A DNA stretch of 64,000 bases from an uncultured Flavobacteriaceae bacterium (GTDB lineage: Bacteria; Bacteroidota; Bacteroidia; Flavobacteriales; Flavobacteriaceae), in contig CANMSN010000001.1 of NCBI GenBank assembly GCA_947500585.1, forward strand, positions 310,001 to 374,000, given 5' to 3'. Under the pieces are notes generated by a model, which ran no database searches, was not told the DNA's origin, and was given only the letters and a program-made list of their open reading frames with translations. Within the stretch, counting starts at the first letter, position 1, and every line of letters starts with the position of its first letter. The position numbers were made by a program, and so were the translations under genes. Below, piece by piece: positions 41,482 to 52,197 of the stretch.

Positions 41482-43548
41482 ATGAGGAAACTAATTACTT
41501 TAATTCTACTATGTTTATCTATAATCTTTGGTTATTCTCAAACCAATGAAATAGATAGTCTTTCCATAGAATTAGCTTTTCAAAATCCTGATTCAACCAA
41601 AGTAAACACTTCTTTAAGATTAATAAAATCGCTATATGAATCTGAAGATTACGATAAAGCTTTACAATACATTATTGAAAGTGAAAAACTATCTACTAAC
41701 TTAAATTATACGCAGGGTATTGTAGAAGTAACCTATTACAAGGCATTAATTTATGCTCAAAAAGACGACTATATAAATGCTATAAACGGTTATACGAAGT
41801 CGAAGGCCATGTATAAAACACTTAACGATACACTTGGCGTAGCTAAAGTAAATAATAGTATTGGCTTAATTGAAATTAAACGTGGCAATTATAATAAAGG
41901 CTTACAATACGCGCTTGCAGCTATTAAAGTTCTAGAAAGTAAAAATCTTAAACAAGAATTACGTTTAGCCTATAGCAATCTTGCTAATGCTTACTATAAT
42001 ATAAAAGCTTTTGACAAAGCCACTGAATTTTACCTAAAAGCATTAGATATTCAAGAATTATTAAATGACCAAGAAGGAATAAACGAATCTAACACACGTT
42101 TGGCTGAACTGTACTCCAACAAAAAAGAGCATAGAAAAGCTATTGAATACTACGAAAAAATTCTAGATGGTGTTGGTGGAAACACAGATTCTATTCGTGC
42201 CATTGTATTACCAAAACTGGGTGGCGAATACTTACAATTCAACGATTATGAAAAGGCCAAAAAATACTTAGTTCAAGGATATAACCTAAATTATAAATCT
42301 GAAGACCAAGCAAATTTATTAACTGTTTTAAATAACTTAGGAGATTTAAATTTACGAGAAAACCGACTAGTTTTAGCAGAAAAACAAATACTGGAGGCAG
42401 GCGCTATTGCAAAAAAGATTAATAATAATGTTGAGTTACTCAAGCATTATAAGCTAATGAAAGCTTTAGATTCTACAAGGCGCAGATTCGATAGGGCTTA
42501 TAAATGGCAACGTGAATATTACAATTTACTGAATACGCTTAATGAGAATACCACAACTAATATAAATAAAGCACCAGCTGGATTTGAGTTAGATCCTGAT
42601 TTTGACGAGAATGAATTACCAAAAGCCAAAGAAATAACAGCTAATAAAGTTGATATAAAAAATCAAGAAGAATTTAATAAATTCAAATTGATTTTTTATG
42701 CATTATTAGCGGCTTTCGTAATTGTATCAACATTTTTAGTCCTTATTTATCTAAAACGAAATAATAATATAAAATACACCCAAGAGCTAGAAGAAAAAAA
42801 TATTAAAATTGAATTACAGAATGAAGCATTTTCAGAACAAACTAAACACCTCGAAAATGTTAATAATGTAAAGGACAAATTATTTTCAATAGTATCACAT
42901 GATTTAAAAGATTCACTTTCCTCAATTAATGGCTTTATAGATTTACTAAAAGATGGATCTTTATCTAGAGAAGAATTCGATAGTTTAATTCCTGAATTAA
43001 GTGAAAACGCAAATAATGCATCGTTACTTTTATTTAATTTGCTAAACTGGTCTAAATCTCAAATGCAATCATTAGAGCCTAAACCTAGCTTATTTGATAT
43101 ACAAGAAGTATTTGAAAATAAAGTAAGACTTATTGACCAGCGCATTGAAAGTAAGGGTATTAAATTAGTGGATCATTCGTTAAGAGATTTTGCTTACGCA
43201 GATAGAAGCATGATAGAAATTGTTATTCAAAATTTACTAGCCAATGCTTTAAAATTTTGTAAAAATGGTGATACTATCACTGTATCAAACCATATTAGTA
43301 ATGGGAGTTGTATAATAAGTGTAGCAGATACAGGCATAGGTATTTCTAAAGAAAATATAAACAAATTATTTAAAAGTAATTCATTTACAACCGTGGGCAC
43401 AAACAACGAGAAAGGAACTGGTTTAGGGCTTTCTATTTGTAAAGAACTGGTTGAACTTAACCACGGTAAAATTTGGGTAGAAAGCACTGAAAATGTTGGA
43501 AGTACATTTTACGTGCAATTGCCAAAAGCGAAACCCAACAATAGTTAA
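41482..43548 (+). CDS. TPR-containing sensor histidine kinase
   Basis: The protein has 688 residues with a signal peptide (MRKLITLILLCLSIIFGYSQ). About eight tetratricopeptide repeats span residues 30-340 in the periplasm. One transmembrane helix lies near 401-425 (KLIFYALLAAFVIVSTFLVL), then a coiled coil and the kinase core: H-box SIVSHDLKDSLSSI with phospho-acceptor His473, N-box VIQNLLANALKFC, G1 VADTGIGIS and G2 GTGLGLSICKEL. The layout is common in Bacteroidota. No response regulator is encoded next to it, so it is an orphan kinase in this window. It converges on ctlX with only three bases between the stop codons. The signal is unknown; TPRs suggest a protein or peptide partner. Confidence 0.92.
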   Translation: MRKLITLILLCLSIIFGYSQTNEIDSLSIELAFQNPDSTKVNTSLRLIKSLYESEDYDKALQYIIESEKLSTNLNYTQGIVEVTYYKALIYAQKDDYINAINGYTKSKAMYKTLNDTLGVAKVNNSIGLIEIKRGNYNKGLQYALAAIKVLESKNLKQELRLAYSNLANAYYNIKAFDKATEFYLKALDIQELLNDQEGINESNTRLAELYSNKKEHRKAIEYYEKILDGVGGNTDSIRAIVLPKLGGEYLQFNDYEKAKKYLVQGYNLNYKSEDQANLLTVLNNLGDLNLRENRLVLAEKQILEAGAIAKKINNNVELLKHYKLMKALDSTRRRFDRAYKWQREYYNLLNTLNENTTTNINKAPAGFELDPDFDENELPKAKEITANKVDIKNQEEFNKFKLIFYALLAAFVIVSTFLVLIYLKRNNNIKYTQELEEKNIKIELQNEAFSEQTKHLENVNNVKDKLFSIVSHDLKDSLSSINGFIDLLKDGSLSREEFDSLIPELSENANNASLLLFNLLNWSKSQMQSLEPKPSLFDIQEVFENKVRLIDQRIESKGIKLVDHSLRDFAYADRSMIEIVIQNLLANALKFCKNGDTITVSNHISNGSCIISVADTGIGISKENINKLFKSNSFTTVGTNNEKGTGLGLSICKELVELNHGKIWVESTENVGSTFYVQLPKAKPNNS

Positions 43549-43551
43549 AAA

Positions 43552-44487
43552 CTACAGTTTAGGCAAAAACACCTCAGCCATCATACAACGTGCGCTACCA
43601 CCACCACAAGTTTCAATAGTTTCTAAAGAACTTGATACTATTTTAGTATGTTTTTCAAGTGTTTTAATTTGAGAAGAAGTAAGCGAATCATAAGCCGACT
43701 GACTCATAATTAAATAACGTTCATCATTTGCTCCTTTTACTTGAAGCATATTGCCTGCAAAGTTAGTTACCTGTGCTTCGGTAATATCCACTATCTCTTT
43801 TCCATCTTCTTTTAGATGCTTGATAACATTTTTGCGTTCTTTTTTATCATCAATACTGCTTAAACAAATTACTGCAAAAGTTTCTCCAATACACATCATA
43901 ACATTGGTATGGTAAATAGCCTTCCGTTCTCCATTAACCGTTTGATTTGCTGTAAAAATAACTGGCGAATATTCAAAATCTTCGCAAAATTCAATAAACA
44001 AATCCTCATCCGCACGCGGTGATAAAGCGCAATACGCTTTTCTATTTATACGATCTAATATTATACTGCCTGTTCCTTCTAAAAACAACTGTTCTTCCTC
44101 GGCACTAGTGTAGTCAATAATATTATTAATTTGAAAACCTTCTTGTTCTAGAGTTTCAAGAATATCTTCACGACGCTCTAATCGTCTATTTTCTGCAAAC
44201 ATTGGGTATATACCAACATCGCCATTTTCATGAAACGACACCCAGTTATTTGGAAAAATTGAATCCGGTGTATCCGTTTCTTTTTTATCGTCAACTACTA
44301 TAACATTTACACCAATACCTCTTAGTTTTTCAACATAATCATCAAACTCTTTTTGAGCTTTGGTATTAATTGTTTCTGGTAAAACACCGTCAATAGATTC
44401 TTGATAATAATTGTTAACAGCTGTTTGCTCGTTCATCCTGAAGTTTACTGGACGAACCATTAAAATGGTATTTGTAGTTTGTTGCAT
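43552..44487 (-). CDS. ctlX: Citrulline utilisation hydrolase CtlX-like
   Basis: This 311-residue member of the arginine-deiminase superfamily of guanidino-group-modifying enzymes opens with TILMVRPVNFRMNEQTAVNN, typical of CtlX. DSIFPNNWVSFHENG carries the substrate-binding Asp-Asn, FLEGTGSIILDR the catalytic Glu, and CGGGSARCMMAEVFLP the catalytic Cys (probably Cys301). CtlX converts citrulline or a related ureido/guanidino compound. It lies 6 bases downstream of a second family member, so both are likely co-transcribed for arginine or methylarginine breakdown. The exact substrate is inferred from the family. Confidence 0.88.
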   Translation of the reverse strand: MQQTTNTILMVRPVNFRMNEQTAVNNYYQESIDGVLPETINTKAQKEFDDYVEKLRGIGVNVIVVDDKKETDTPDSIFPNNWVSFHENGDVGIYPMFAENRRLERREDILETLEQEGFQINNIIDYTSAEEEQLFLEGTGSIILDRINRKAYCALSPRADEDLFIEFCEDFEYSPVIFTANQTVNGERKAIYHTNVMMCIGETFAVICLSSIDDKKERKNVIKHLKEDGKEIVDITEAQVTNFAGNMLQVKGANDERYLIMSQSAYDSLTSSQIKTLEKHTKIVSSSLETIETCGGGSARCMMAEVFLPKL

Positions 44488-44493
44488 TTTGAT

Positions 44494-45408
44494 TTAATCT
44501 CTAATTAAAGGCATTGTAGTACATCTTAATAAACCTTCTTGTTTACCAATTTCAGCATAAGGAACCTCTTCTACGGTAAATCCTTGATCTCTTAACCAAT
44601 TATTAAGTCTAGTAAAGTTTTTTTCTGAAATAATTACATCTTCAGAAATTGAAAAGACATTACTACACATTTGATACATTTCATCTTTAGTAATTTCGAA
44701 AACATTTTCTTCACCAAAAAAATTGATTAACCATTCATATTCTTTTTCAATTAAAAATCCGTTTTTATGAATAATAGCTTTTCCTTTTCCTAAAGGATTA
44801 AAACAGCAATCTAAATGTAACGCGTTCTCTTTTGCGTTTGTATTGGATTTTCTAAGTTCAAACGGCTTTACTATTTTATTTGGAAATAATTCTTGAATAG
44901 CAATAACAGCATTTGTATTAGTACGCGCTGTAATTAAATCTGCATAGTCTTCACCTGAATAAGTGCCTATAAAAATATATTCATTCCAAGGCATAACATC
45001 GCCGCCCTCAACATGACAAGCTTCTGGTAAAATAATACGTTTATCCTCAGCTACTTGATTCCAGATATAATCAATAGCATGAACTTCTTCCTCTCTATGA
45101 GGTAAAATATTAGCCTCTATTAAAATATCGTCGATTACAAAAGCTATATCTCTTGCAAATATTTGGTTGCAATTTTCAATAACTTCAGGTCTGTAAACCT
45201 TAACATCATATTTTTCAAAAACAGCAGCTACCGACTCCATTTCAATGACCATATCGGCTTCTTTAGGGTAGGTGCCAGCCAAAACGTGCTCAATACTCTT
45301 AGGGTCATAGCAGTCTTCAACTCTAGGCACTGGCCCGTTACTTATTGCAGTTCCTAAAACTACAGCTCTTAAACGAGAGCTCTCGTTTTTTACATTTAAT
45401 TTTAACAT
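44494..45408 (-). CDS. Dimethylarginine dimethylaminohydrolase-like / amidinotransferase family protein
   Basis: This 304-residue protein has the five-bladed propeller motifs of guanidino-modifying enzymes: NQIFARDIAFVIDD (substrate Asp), CHVEGGDVMPWNEYIFIGTY (EGGD), ENALHLDCCFNPLGKGKAI (catalytic His), and at the end GLLRCTTMPLIRD with the nucleophilic Cys296. The family covers DDAH, arginine deiminase and amidinotransferases, and the size fits DDAH-type hydrolases. It is the upstream gene of the pair with ctlX. A -7 element lies 36 bases before the start. Which guanidino compound it attacks is not decided by the sequence. Confidence 0.85.
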   Translation of the reverse strand: MLKLNVKNESSRLRAVVLGTAISNGPVPRVEDCYDPKSIEHVLAGTYPKEADMVIEMESVAAVFEKYDVKVYRPEVIENCNQIFARDIAFVIDDILIEANILPHREEEVHAIDYIWNQVAEDKRIILPEACHVEGGDVMPWNEYIFIGTYSGEDYADLITARTNTNAVIAIQELFPNKIVKPFELRKSNTNAKENALHLDCCFNPLGKGKAIIHKNGFLIEKEYEWLINFFGEENVFEITKDEMYQMCSNVFSISEDVIISEKNFTRLNNWLRDQGFTVEEVPYAEIGKQEGLLRCTTMPLIRD

Positions 45409-45443
45409 AAAATAAAGCTAAAAATCTATTAAAATATTAAAAC

Positions 45444-45451
45444 CAAAACTA
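45444..45451 (-). promoter_or_regulatory. -7 element of the DDAH-like/ctlX promoter
   Basis: On the minus strand this reads TAGTTTTG, an exact TAnnTTTG match. No clear -33 TTTG is visible. Confidence 0.35.
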
Positions 45452-45500
45452 ATGATAATTAAACACTTTTTAAATTATTCTTAAAAATATTACTTATAAA

Positions 45501-45532
45501 TAAAAAAGCTTTATAGAAAAACTATAAAGCTT
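45501..45532 (-). terminator. Terminator of gltA
   Basis: The perfect stem AAGCTTTATAG / CTATAAAGCTT is followed by a T run on the minus strand, about 30 bases after the gltA stop. Confidence 0.8.
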
Positions 45533-45560
45533 GATAATATTATAAATAGCTAGGTGACTT

Positions 45561-46850
45561 CTATCTTTTATTAACTGGAGCAAATTTACGCTCAGTTTCT
45601 CCTGTGTACATTTGTCTTGGTCTTCCAATTGGCTCCTTACGCAAACGCATTTCACGCCATTGAGCAATCCAACCAGGTAATCGACCTAATGCAAACATAA
45701 CTGTAAACATATCTGTTGGTATACCCATACCTCTGTATATAATTCCAGAATAAAAATCAACATTAGGATAAAGTTTTCTATCAACAAAATAACTATCCTC
45801 TAATGCCTCTTTTTCAAGACCTTTAGCGATATCTAAAATAGGGTCTTCAATACCTAAATCTCCTAAAACTTCATCGGCCGCTATTTTAATAATTTTAGCT
45901 CTTGGATCAAAGTTTTTATATACTCTGTGACCAAAGCCCATTAAACGAAACGGATCGTTTTTATCTTTAGCTTTTGCCATATATTTTTTAGTATCTCCAC
46001 CATCTTCCTTAATGGCTTCTAGCATTTCTAGAACAGCTTGGTTTGCACCACCATGAAGTGGCCCCCATAAAGCTGAAATTCCTGCAGAAAGCGAAGCAAA
46101 TAAACCAGCATGAGATGACCCAACTATTCTTACTGTTGATGTTGAACAATTTTGTTCATGGTCTGCATGAAGAATTAACAATTTATCTAAAGCATTTACT
46201 AAAATTGGATTTTGTTCATATTTTTCTTCATTAGGTTGTTTGAACATCATTTTCAAAATATTCTCTACGTAACCTAAAGACGAATCGCCGTAATATAATG
46301 GTAATCCCTTTTTCTTACGCATAGTCCAAGCCACCAATATTGGAAACTTTCCTAAAATTCGAACAATAGCATTGTACATTTCTTCCTCAGACTCAACATT
46401 TACGCTAGATGGGTTAAACGCTGTTAATGCACTTGTTAATGAAGATAACACACCCATTGGATGAGCTGATTTTGGAAATGCATCCAAGATTTTCTTAACA
46501 TCGTCGTCAACTACAGAATGCTTTTTTATATCTGAATGAAATTTATTTAATTTTTCAGCAGAAGGTAATTCCCCAAAAATCAATAAATATGCGACTTCTA
46601 AAAAATCTGCTTTTTCAGCTAACTCTTCTATAGAATACCCTCTGTATCTTAAAATTCCTTTTTCGCCATCTAAAAAAGTAATAGCACTTTCGCAAGAGCC
46701 AGTATTCTTATAACCAGGATCTAAAGTAATAACACCTCCAGTAGCAGATCTAAGCGCTTTTATATCTATTGCAACTTCATCTTCAGAACCTTTTACTAAA
46801 GGAAATTCATACTTCTTACCGTCTATTTCTATTGTTGCAATATTAGCCAT
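45561..46850 (-). CDS. gltA: Citrate synthase
   Basis: This 429-residue type II citrate synthase condenses acetyl-CoA and oxaloacetate to start the TCA cycle. The active-site histidines lie in KLLILHADHEQNCSTSTVRI and in LMGFGHRVYKNFDPR, and the catalytic Asp in the NVDFYSGIIYRGMGIP block. An N-terminal beta-rich extension (residues 1-50) is typical of the hexameric NADH-sensitive type. It follows eno and carA on the same strand, but each has its own terminator, so they are separate units. The gene order rplQ-carA-eno-gltA is conserved in Flavobacteriaceae. Confidence 0.96.
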   Translation of the reverse strand: MANIATIEIDGKKYEFPLVKGSEDEVAIDIKALRSATGGVITLDPGYKNTGSCESAITFLDGEKGILRYRGYSIEELAEKADFLEVAYLLIFGELPSAEKLNKFHSDIKKHSVVDDDVKKILDAFPKSAHPMGVLSSLTSALTAFNPSSVNVESEEEMYNAIVRILGKFPILVAWTMRKKKGLPLYYGDSSLGYVENILKMMFKQPNEEKYEQNPILVNALDKLLILHADHEQNCSTSTVRIVGSSHAGLFASLSAGISALWGPLHGGANQAVLEMLEAIKEDGGDTKKYMAKAKDKNDPFRLMGFGHRVYKNFDPRAKIIKIAADEVLGDLGIEDPILDIAKGLEKEALEDSYFVDRKLYPNVDFYSGIIYRGMGIPTDMFTVMFALGRLPGWIAQWREMRLRKEPIGRPRQMYTGETERKFAPVNKR

Positions 46851-46970
46851 ATATTTTTGTGAATTTATTTAATTATTTGGATGGCTAAATTACGAAATAA
46901 GTGCCAATTTAAGAAACCAATTAACAAAGGTTTTAACATTATAATATATCATCAAAATTGGTGATAAATA

Positions 46971-47004
46971 AAAAAGCGATTGTTAAAAATAACAATCGCT
47001 TTTT
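46971..47004 (-). terminator. Terminator of eno
   Basis: A perfect 15-bp stem AAAAAGCGATTGTTA / TAACAATCGCTTTTT with a four-base loop. Confidence 0.85.
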
Positions 47005-47023
47005 GAGAAAATATAATTTAGTT

Positions 47024-48328
<1,305 letters not shown>

Positions 48329-48349
48329 TTAAATCTTAATTTATTAACC

Positions 48350-48357
48350 CAAATTTA
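48350..48357 (-). promoter_or_regulatory. -7 element of the eno promoter
   Basis: On the minus strand this reads TAAATTTG, an exact TAnnTTTG match 34 bases before the eno start. Confidence 0.4.
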
Positions 48358-48430
48358 CGGCTATTTCTAATTTATTTTTAGATGTTTTTAAAGAAATTTT
48401 AAAAATGACACCTATAACGTTTTAGTTAAA

Positions 48431-48468
48431 TAAAACCCTCAAAATGAATTTATCTTTTGAGGGTTTTA
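48431..48468 (-). terminator. Terminator of carA
   Basis: A 14-bp perfect stem TAAAACCCTCAAAA / TTTTGAGGGTTTTA, directly after the carA stop on the minus strand. Confidence 0.85.
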
Positions 48469-48474
48469 TAGTAT

Positions 48475-49578
48475 TTATTTTTTAATGTTTTCTATAAATT
48501 GGTCGAATAGATATTCAGCATCATGAGGACCAGGACTAGCTTCTGGATGGTATTGTACCGAAAAGCAGTTTTTGTTTTTCATAGCTAAACCAGCTACTGT
48601 ATGATCATTTAAATGTACATGTGTTATTTCTAAATCTGGATGTACTTCAGCTTCTTCTCTGTTTACTGCAAATCCATGATTTTGAGACGTTATTTCACCT
48701 TTTCCAGTAATCATATTTTTTACTGGGTGATTTATACCTCTATGACCATTATGCATTTTATATGTAGACACGCCATTTGCAAGAGCAATAACTTGATGTC
48801 CTAGGCATATACCAAATAATGGTAAATCTCTTTTTATTATTTCTTTAGCAACTTCTTGAGCTTCTGTTAGAGGTTCTGGATCTCCAGGACCGTTAGATAA
48901 AAAATAACCATCTGGTTTAAAAGCTTCTAACTCTTCAAATTTTGCATTGTATGGAAATACTTTTATATAAGCGTCTCTTTTGGCTATGTTTCGTAGGATA
49001 TTCTTTTTAATCCCAATATCTAAAGCTGCAACTTTGTACGTGGCATTTTCATCTCCAAAATAATAAGGCGCTTTGGTTGATACTTTTGAAGCCAATTCTA
49101 AACCTTCCATATTTGGAACATCAGCTAGCTGTTTTTTTAAACCTTCTATATTATCAACCTCTGTTGAAATAACAGCATTCATGGCTCCGTTATCTCGAAT
49201 ATAGCTAACCAAAGCCCGTGTATCTACATCAGATATGGCAAACAAATTATTTTTATCTAAAAAATCTTCTAATGAACCCTCAGAATCTACACGAGAATAT
49301 TCGTAACTAAAATTCTTAACTATTAGTCCAGCAATTTTAATGGAATCAGATTCTACTTCATCTGCATTTGTTCCATAATTACCAATATGTACATTGGTTG
49401 CTACCATAAGTTGTCCGTAGTAGGATGGATCTGTAAAAATCTCTTGATAACCAGTCATTCCTGTGTTAAAACAAACCTCGCCAAAGGCCGTACCTTGTTT
49501 ATTACCAACTGCTTTACCGTAAAAAATGGTACCATCTGCTAAAAGAATGATGGCTTTTTGTCTTTTTTGATATTTCAT
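48475..49578 (-). CDS. carA: Carbamoyl-phosphate synthase small subunit
   Basis: This 367-residue glutamine amidotransferase subunit supplies ammonia to CarB for carbamoyl phosphate, used for pyrimidine and arginine synthesis. The N-terminal CarA domain includes GEVCFNTGMTGYQEIFTDPS. The class I amidotransferase domain has the nucleophile Cys in LFGICLGHQVIALA (about residue 257), the QNHGFAV strand and the catalytic His-Glu in QYHPEASPGPHDAEYLFDQF. carB is not in the window, so the subunits are encoded apart. A terminator isolates it from eno. Confidence 0.96.
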   Translation of the reverse strand: MKYQKRQKAIILLADGTIFYGKAVGNKQGTAFGEVCFNTGMTGYQEIFTDPSYYGQLMVATNVHIGNYGTNADEVESDSIKIAGLIVKNFSYEYSRVDSEGSLEDFLDKNNLFAISDVDTRALVSYIRDNGAMNAVISTEVDNIEGLKKQLADVPNMEGLELASKVSTKAPYYFGDENATYKVAALDIGIKKNILRNIAKRDAYIKVFPYNAKFEELEAFKPDGYFLSNGPGDPEPLTEAQEVAKEIIKRDLPLFGICLGHQVIALANGVSTYKMHNGHRGINHPVKNMITGKGEITSQNHGFAVNREEAEVHPDLEITHVHLNDHTVAGLAMKNKNCFSVQYHPEASPGPHDAEYLFDQFIENIKK

Positions 49579-49699
49579 GTGTTAGTTTATATTTTTTTTA
49601 ATGTCACATGTAGCATCCATAATGGGATTCTATTTTACCAGAAACTTACCGAGATGGATGTTTCATTATAAAAAAAAGTTTTACAAATTTGCATAAAAA

Positions 49700-49728
49700 A
49701 AAGGATAAACTAAAATAGTTTATCCTTT
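49700..49728 (-). terminator. Terminator of the secreted-protein gene
   Basis: The perfect 13-bp stem AAAGGATAAACTA / TAGTTTATCCTTT with a three-base loop and an A/T run on the downstream side (minus strand). Confidence 0.8.
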
Positions 49729-49734
49729 CCTTTT

Positions 49735-50508
49735 CTAATTTTTAATAGAATTATAGTAGGTTAATATATCCTTAACATCGGGTATCCTATTATACTTGAG
49801 ATTTCGTTTTTTAACAAATCTTTTTACATCATCTAAATTTGAGTCATCTATTAATTTCAATATCTCAGACTTCTTCAATTTTATGGAAGTCATTTGCTCT
49901 TCATTATTTTTTTTAATATAGTAATTACTAGTTTGGCTATACTTCTTCGAACTAGTGTAAGTCTTTGTCATTGGATCTTGAGCACCTGGATTAATTCTTA
50001 ATTTATAATTTGACAACAGTGAATATTCATCAGAATTCCACAACACTTCAAAAAATGTATCTCTAGATAACTCTTTATTATAGTAAGGTTTTAATACTCT
50101 ATTATTAATTAAAACTTGTTTAACCTGTGCAGTAGCTGGATTAACTATTAAAATGGAGTCATTTTTTAATCTAATTTCAAACCTTTGATGCCTCAAATTG
50201 TAATTTACTGATTCAAGATCAAAAATTTTATCTTCAAACCATATTCTAGATAAATTATTCCAACTTTTAAAAAGATATATACTACCCTCTATATCACTAT
50301 TTCCAGAATTAGCTTGTCCACGACCATATTCGATAATATTCAATCCAAAAAGACTTTTTGAATAATTAGCTCCAAAACTAATATTAGCCCCCCCTGCCCC
50401 TGTTAAAGGGTTTATATAAGTACCACTAGTATTAGCGTTAGTAGAAGTTTGAGCAATACAAACGGAGGTTAATGTAACAAGTAATAAAAAAATATGTATT
50501 CTATGCAT
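49735..50508 (-). CDS. Secreted protein of unknown function
   Basis: The protein has 257 residues from the ATG at 50508, chosen because the signal peptide begins there (MHRIHIFLLLVTLTSVCIAQ). The longer open frame runs backwards into rplQ and must be non-coding. After cleavage there is a Ser/Thr/Asn-rich, Gly-rich region (TSGTYINPLTGAGGANISFG). A beta-rich middle follows (YLFKSWNNLSRIWFEDKIFD, then RFEIRLKNDSILIVNP), and a Lys-rich helical end. I do not recognise a family. It has its own terminator and sits between rplQ and carA, which are usually adjacent in relatives, so it looks like a lineage-specific insertion. Its base use resembles its neighbours. Confidence 0.75.
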   Translation of the reverse strand: MHRIHIFLLLVTLTSVCIAQTSTNANTSGTYINPLTGAGGANISFGANYSKSLFGLNIIEYGRGQANSGNSDIEGSIYLFKSWNNLSRIWFEDKIFDLESVNYNLRHQRFEIRLKNDSILIVNPATAQVKQVLINNRVLKPYYNKELSRDTFFEVLWNSDEYSLLSNYKLRINPGAQDPMTKTYTSSKKYSQTSNYYIKKNNEEQMTSIKLKKSEILKLIDDSNLDDVKRFVKKRNLKYNRIPDVKDILTYYNSIKN

Positions 50509-50525
50509 ATTGAATTGTTTTAAAA

Positions 50526-50556
50526 AAAAAAGATAAGTAAAATACTTATCTTTTTT
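50526..50556 (-). terminator. Terminator of the ribosomal cluster (after rplQ)
   Basis: The perfect stem AAAAAAGATAAGTA / TACTTATCTTTTTT with a three-base loop ends the alpha operon. Confidence 0.85.
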
Positions 50557-50575
50557 AAACTTTCTTATAATTAAT

Positions 50576-51046
50576 TTATTCTTCTTCGTTTGATGCTTGA
50601 GTTTCAACTGGAGCAGCAGCAGGTTTTGATCCTCCTCTTCTACTTCTTCTAGTTGTTTTCTTAGCTTTTTTATCGGCATTGTAAATGTCGTTGTAATCTA
50701 CAAGCTCTATCATAGCCATATCAGCATTATCACCTAAACGATTACCAAGTTTTATAATTCTTGTATAACCTCCTGGTCTATCACCAATCTTAGCAGCAAC
50801 ATCTCTAAACAATTCAGCCACAGCTTCTTTTTGTCTTAAACGTGCCATTACAATACGTCTGTTGTGTGTAGTGTCTTCTTTAGATTTAGTAATCATTGGC
50901 TCAACAAATTGTTTTAAAGCTTTAGCTTTAGCAACTGTTGTATTAATACGCTTGTGCTCTATTAACGAACAAGCCATATTAGCTAACATTGATTTTCTGT
51001 GAGCAGTCTGTCTACCTAAGTGATTTATTTTTTTTCCGTGTCTCAT
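50576..51046 (-). CDS. rplQ: 50S ribosomal protein L17
   Basis: This 156-residue protein has the L17 core [20 protein letters not shown] followed by [23 protein letters not shown]-terminal extension of about 40 residues is rich in Arg, Ala and Glu ([20 protein letters not shown]), as in Bacteroidota. It is the last gene of the alpha operon. The rpoA-rplQ spacer carries an 18-bp palindrome. Confidence 0.97.
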   Translation of the reverse strand: MRHGKKINHLGRQTAHRKSMLANMACSLIEHKRINTTVAKAKALKQFVEPMITKSKEDTTHNRRIVMARLRQKEAVAELFRDVAAKIGDRPGGYTRIIKLGNRLGDNADMAMIELVDYNDIYNADKKAKKTTRRSRRGGSKPAAAPVETQASNEEE

Positions 51047-51075
51047 GACATTTAGTTTATCATCTTGCTACCAAA

Positions 51076-51093
51076 TCCCGATAGCTATCGGGA
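51076..51093. repeat. 18-bp perfect palindrome in the rpoA-rplQ spacer
   Basis: TCCCGATAGCTATCGGGA is fully self-complementary. This word recurs between genes in many Bacteroidota (from memory). It has no T run. Confidence 0.6.
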
Positions 51094-51110
51094 GAGCAAA
51101 ATATGATTAA

Positions 51111-52103
51111 TTAATCTTTATCTAATTTATATTTTGATAAGTCCATTCCGAAATTAAGCCCTTTCACATTTACTAGTTCTTCTAGTTCTGTTAAAGATTT
51201 TTTACCAAAATTTCTGAATTTCATTAAATCATTTTTGTTGAATGACACTAAGTCTCCTAAAGTATCAACTTCTGCCGCTTTTAAACAATTAAGTGCACGT
51301 ACAGATAAATCCATATCGATTAACTTAGTTTTAAGCAACTGACGCATGTGAAGTGACTCTTCATCATAAGTTTCAGTTTGTGCTATTTCATCAGCTTCTA
51401 AAGTGATACGCTCATCAGAGAATAACATGAAGTGGTGAATTAAAGTTTTAGCACCTTCAGTCAAAGCATCTTGCGGTGTAATTGATCCATCAGTGATAAT
51501 TTCAAAAACTAATTTTTCATAATCCGTTTTTTGTTCAACACGATAGTTTTCAATACTATACTTAACGTTTTTTATTGGTGTGTAAATTGAATCTGTAAAG
51601 ATAGTTCCTATTGGTGCTGAAGCTTTCTTATTTTCTTCTGCAGGAACATAACCTCTACCTTTTTCAATAGTAATTTCCATGTTAAAATTCACTTTAGGAT
51701 CTAAGTTACAGATAACTAATTCTGTATTTAGTACTTGAAATCCTGAAATAAATTTTTGAAAATCTCCAGCAGTAATACGTTCTTGACCAGAAATAGAAAT
51801 TGAAATTGATTCATTGTCTATATCTTCAATTTGTCTTTTAAAACGAACTTGCTTTAAGTTTAAAATGATTTCTGTTACATCTTCAACCACCCCTGCAATT
51901 GCAGAAAATTCATGGTCTACACCTTCTATTCTAACCGATGTGATAGCAAATCCCTCTAAAGAAGATAATAAAACTCTCCTTAGTGCATTACCTACTGTTA
52001 ATCCATAACCTGGTTCTAGTGGTCTGAATTCGAATTTACCTTCGAAATCAGTAGAATCAATCATGATTACTTTATCGGGTTTCTGAAAATTAAATACTGC
52101 CAT
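51111..52103 (-). CDS. rpoA: RNA polymerase alpha subunit
   Basis: The protein has 330 residues. The N-terminal dimerisation domain starts [20 protein letters not shown], with the conserved [20 protein letters not shown] and [20 protein letters not shown]. The C-terminal domain carries helix-hairpin-helix motifs ([34 protein letters not shown]) that contact upstream DNA and activators such as FNR-type proteins. Length and position between rpsD and rplQ are standard. Confidence 0.98.
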   Translation of the reverse strand: MAVFNFQKPDKVIMIDSTDFEGKFEFRPLEPGYGLTVGNALRRVLLSSLEGFAITSVRIEGVDHEFSAIAGVVEDVTEIILNLKQVRFKRQIEDIDNESISISISGQERITAGDFQKFISGFQVLNTELVICNLDPKVNFNMEITIEKGRGYVPAEENKKASAPIGTIFTDSIYTPIKNVKYSIENYRVEQKTDYEKLVFEIITDGSITPQDALTEGAKTLIHHFMLFSDERITLEADEIAQTETYDEESLHMRQLLKTKLIDMDLSVRALNCLKAAEVDTLGDLVSFNKNDLMKFRNFGKKSLTELEELVNVKGLNFGMDLSKYKLDKD

Positions 52104-52197
52104 ATTTTCTTCGTTTTAATTGTTATTTAGTTGCGCGATTTAAAAGTTTGAAGAAGACTAATAAATCCTTTGGCCAAATACCAATATGATTAATTTA

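Noticed and set aside
49579-49699. Possible attenuator or riboswitch in the carA leader
   Set aside because: Only weak, widely spaced complementary words (CATCCA/TGGATG) are present; there is no consistent fold or terminator.
50509-50679. N-terminal extension of the secreted-protein frame into rplQ
   Set aside because: The extension overlaps the end of rplQ in another frame and the terminator; a clear signal peptide starts at 50508.
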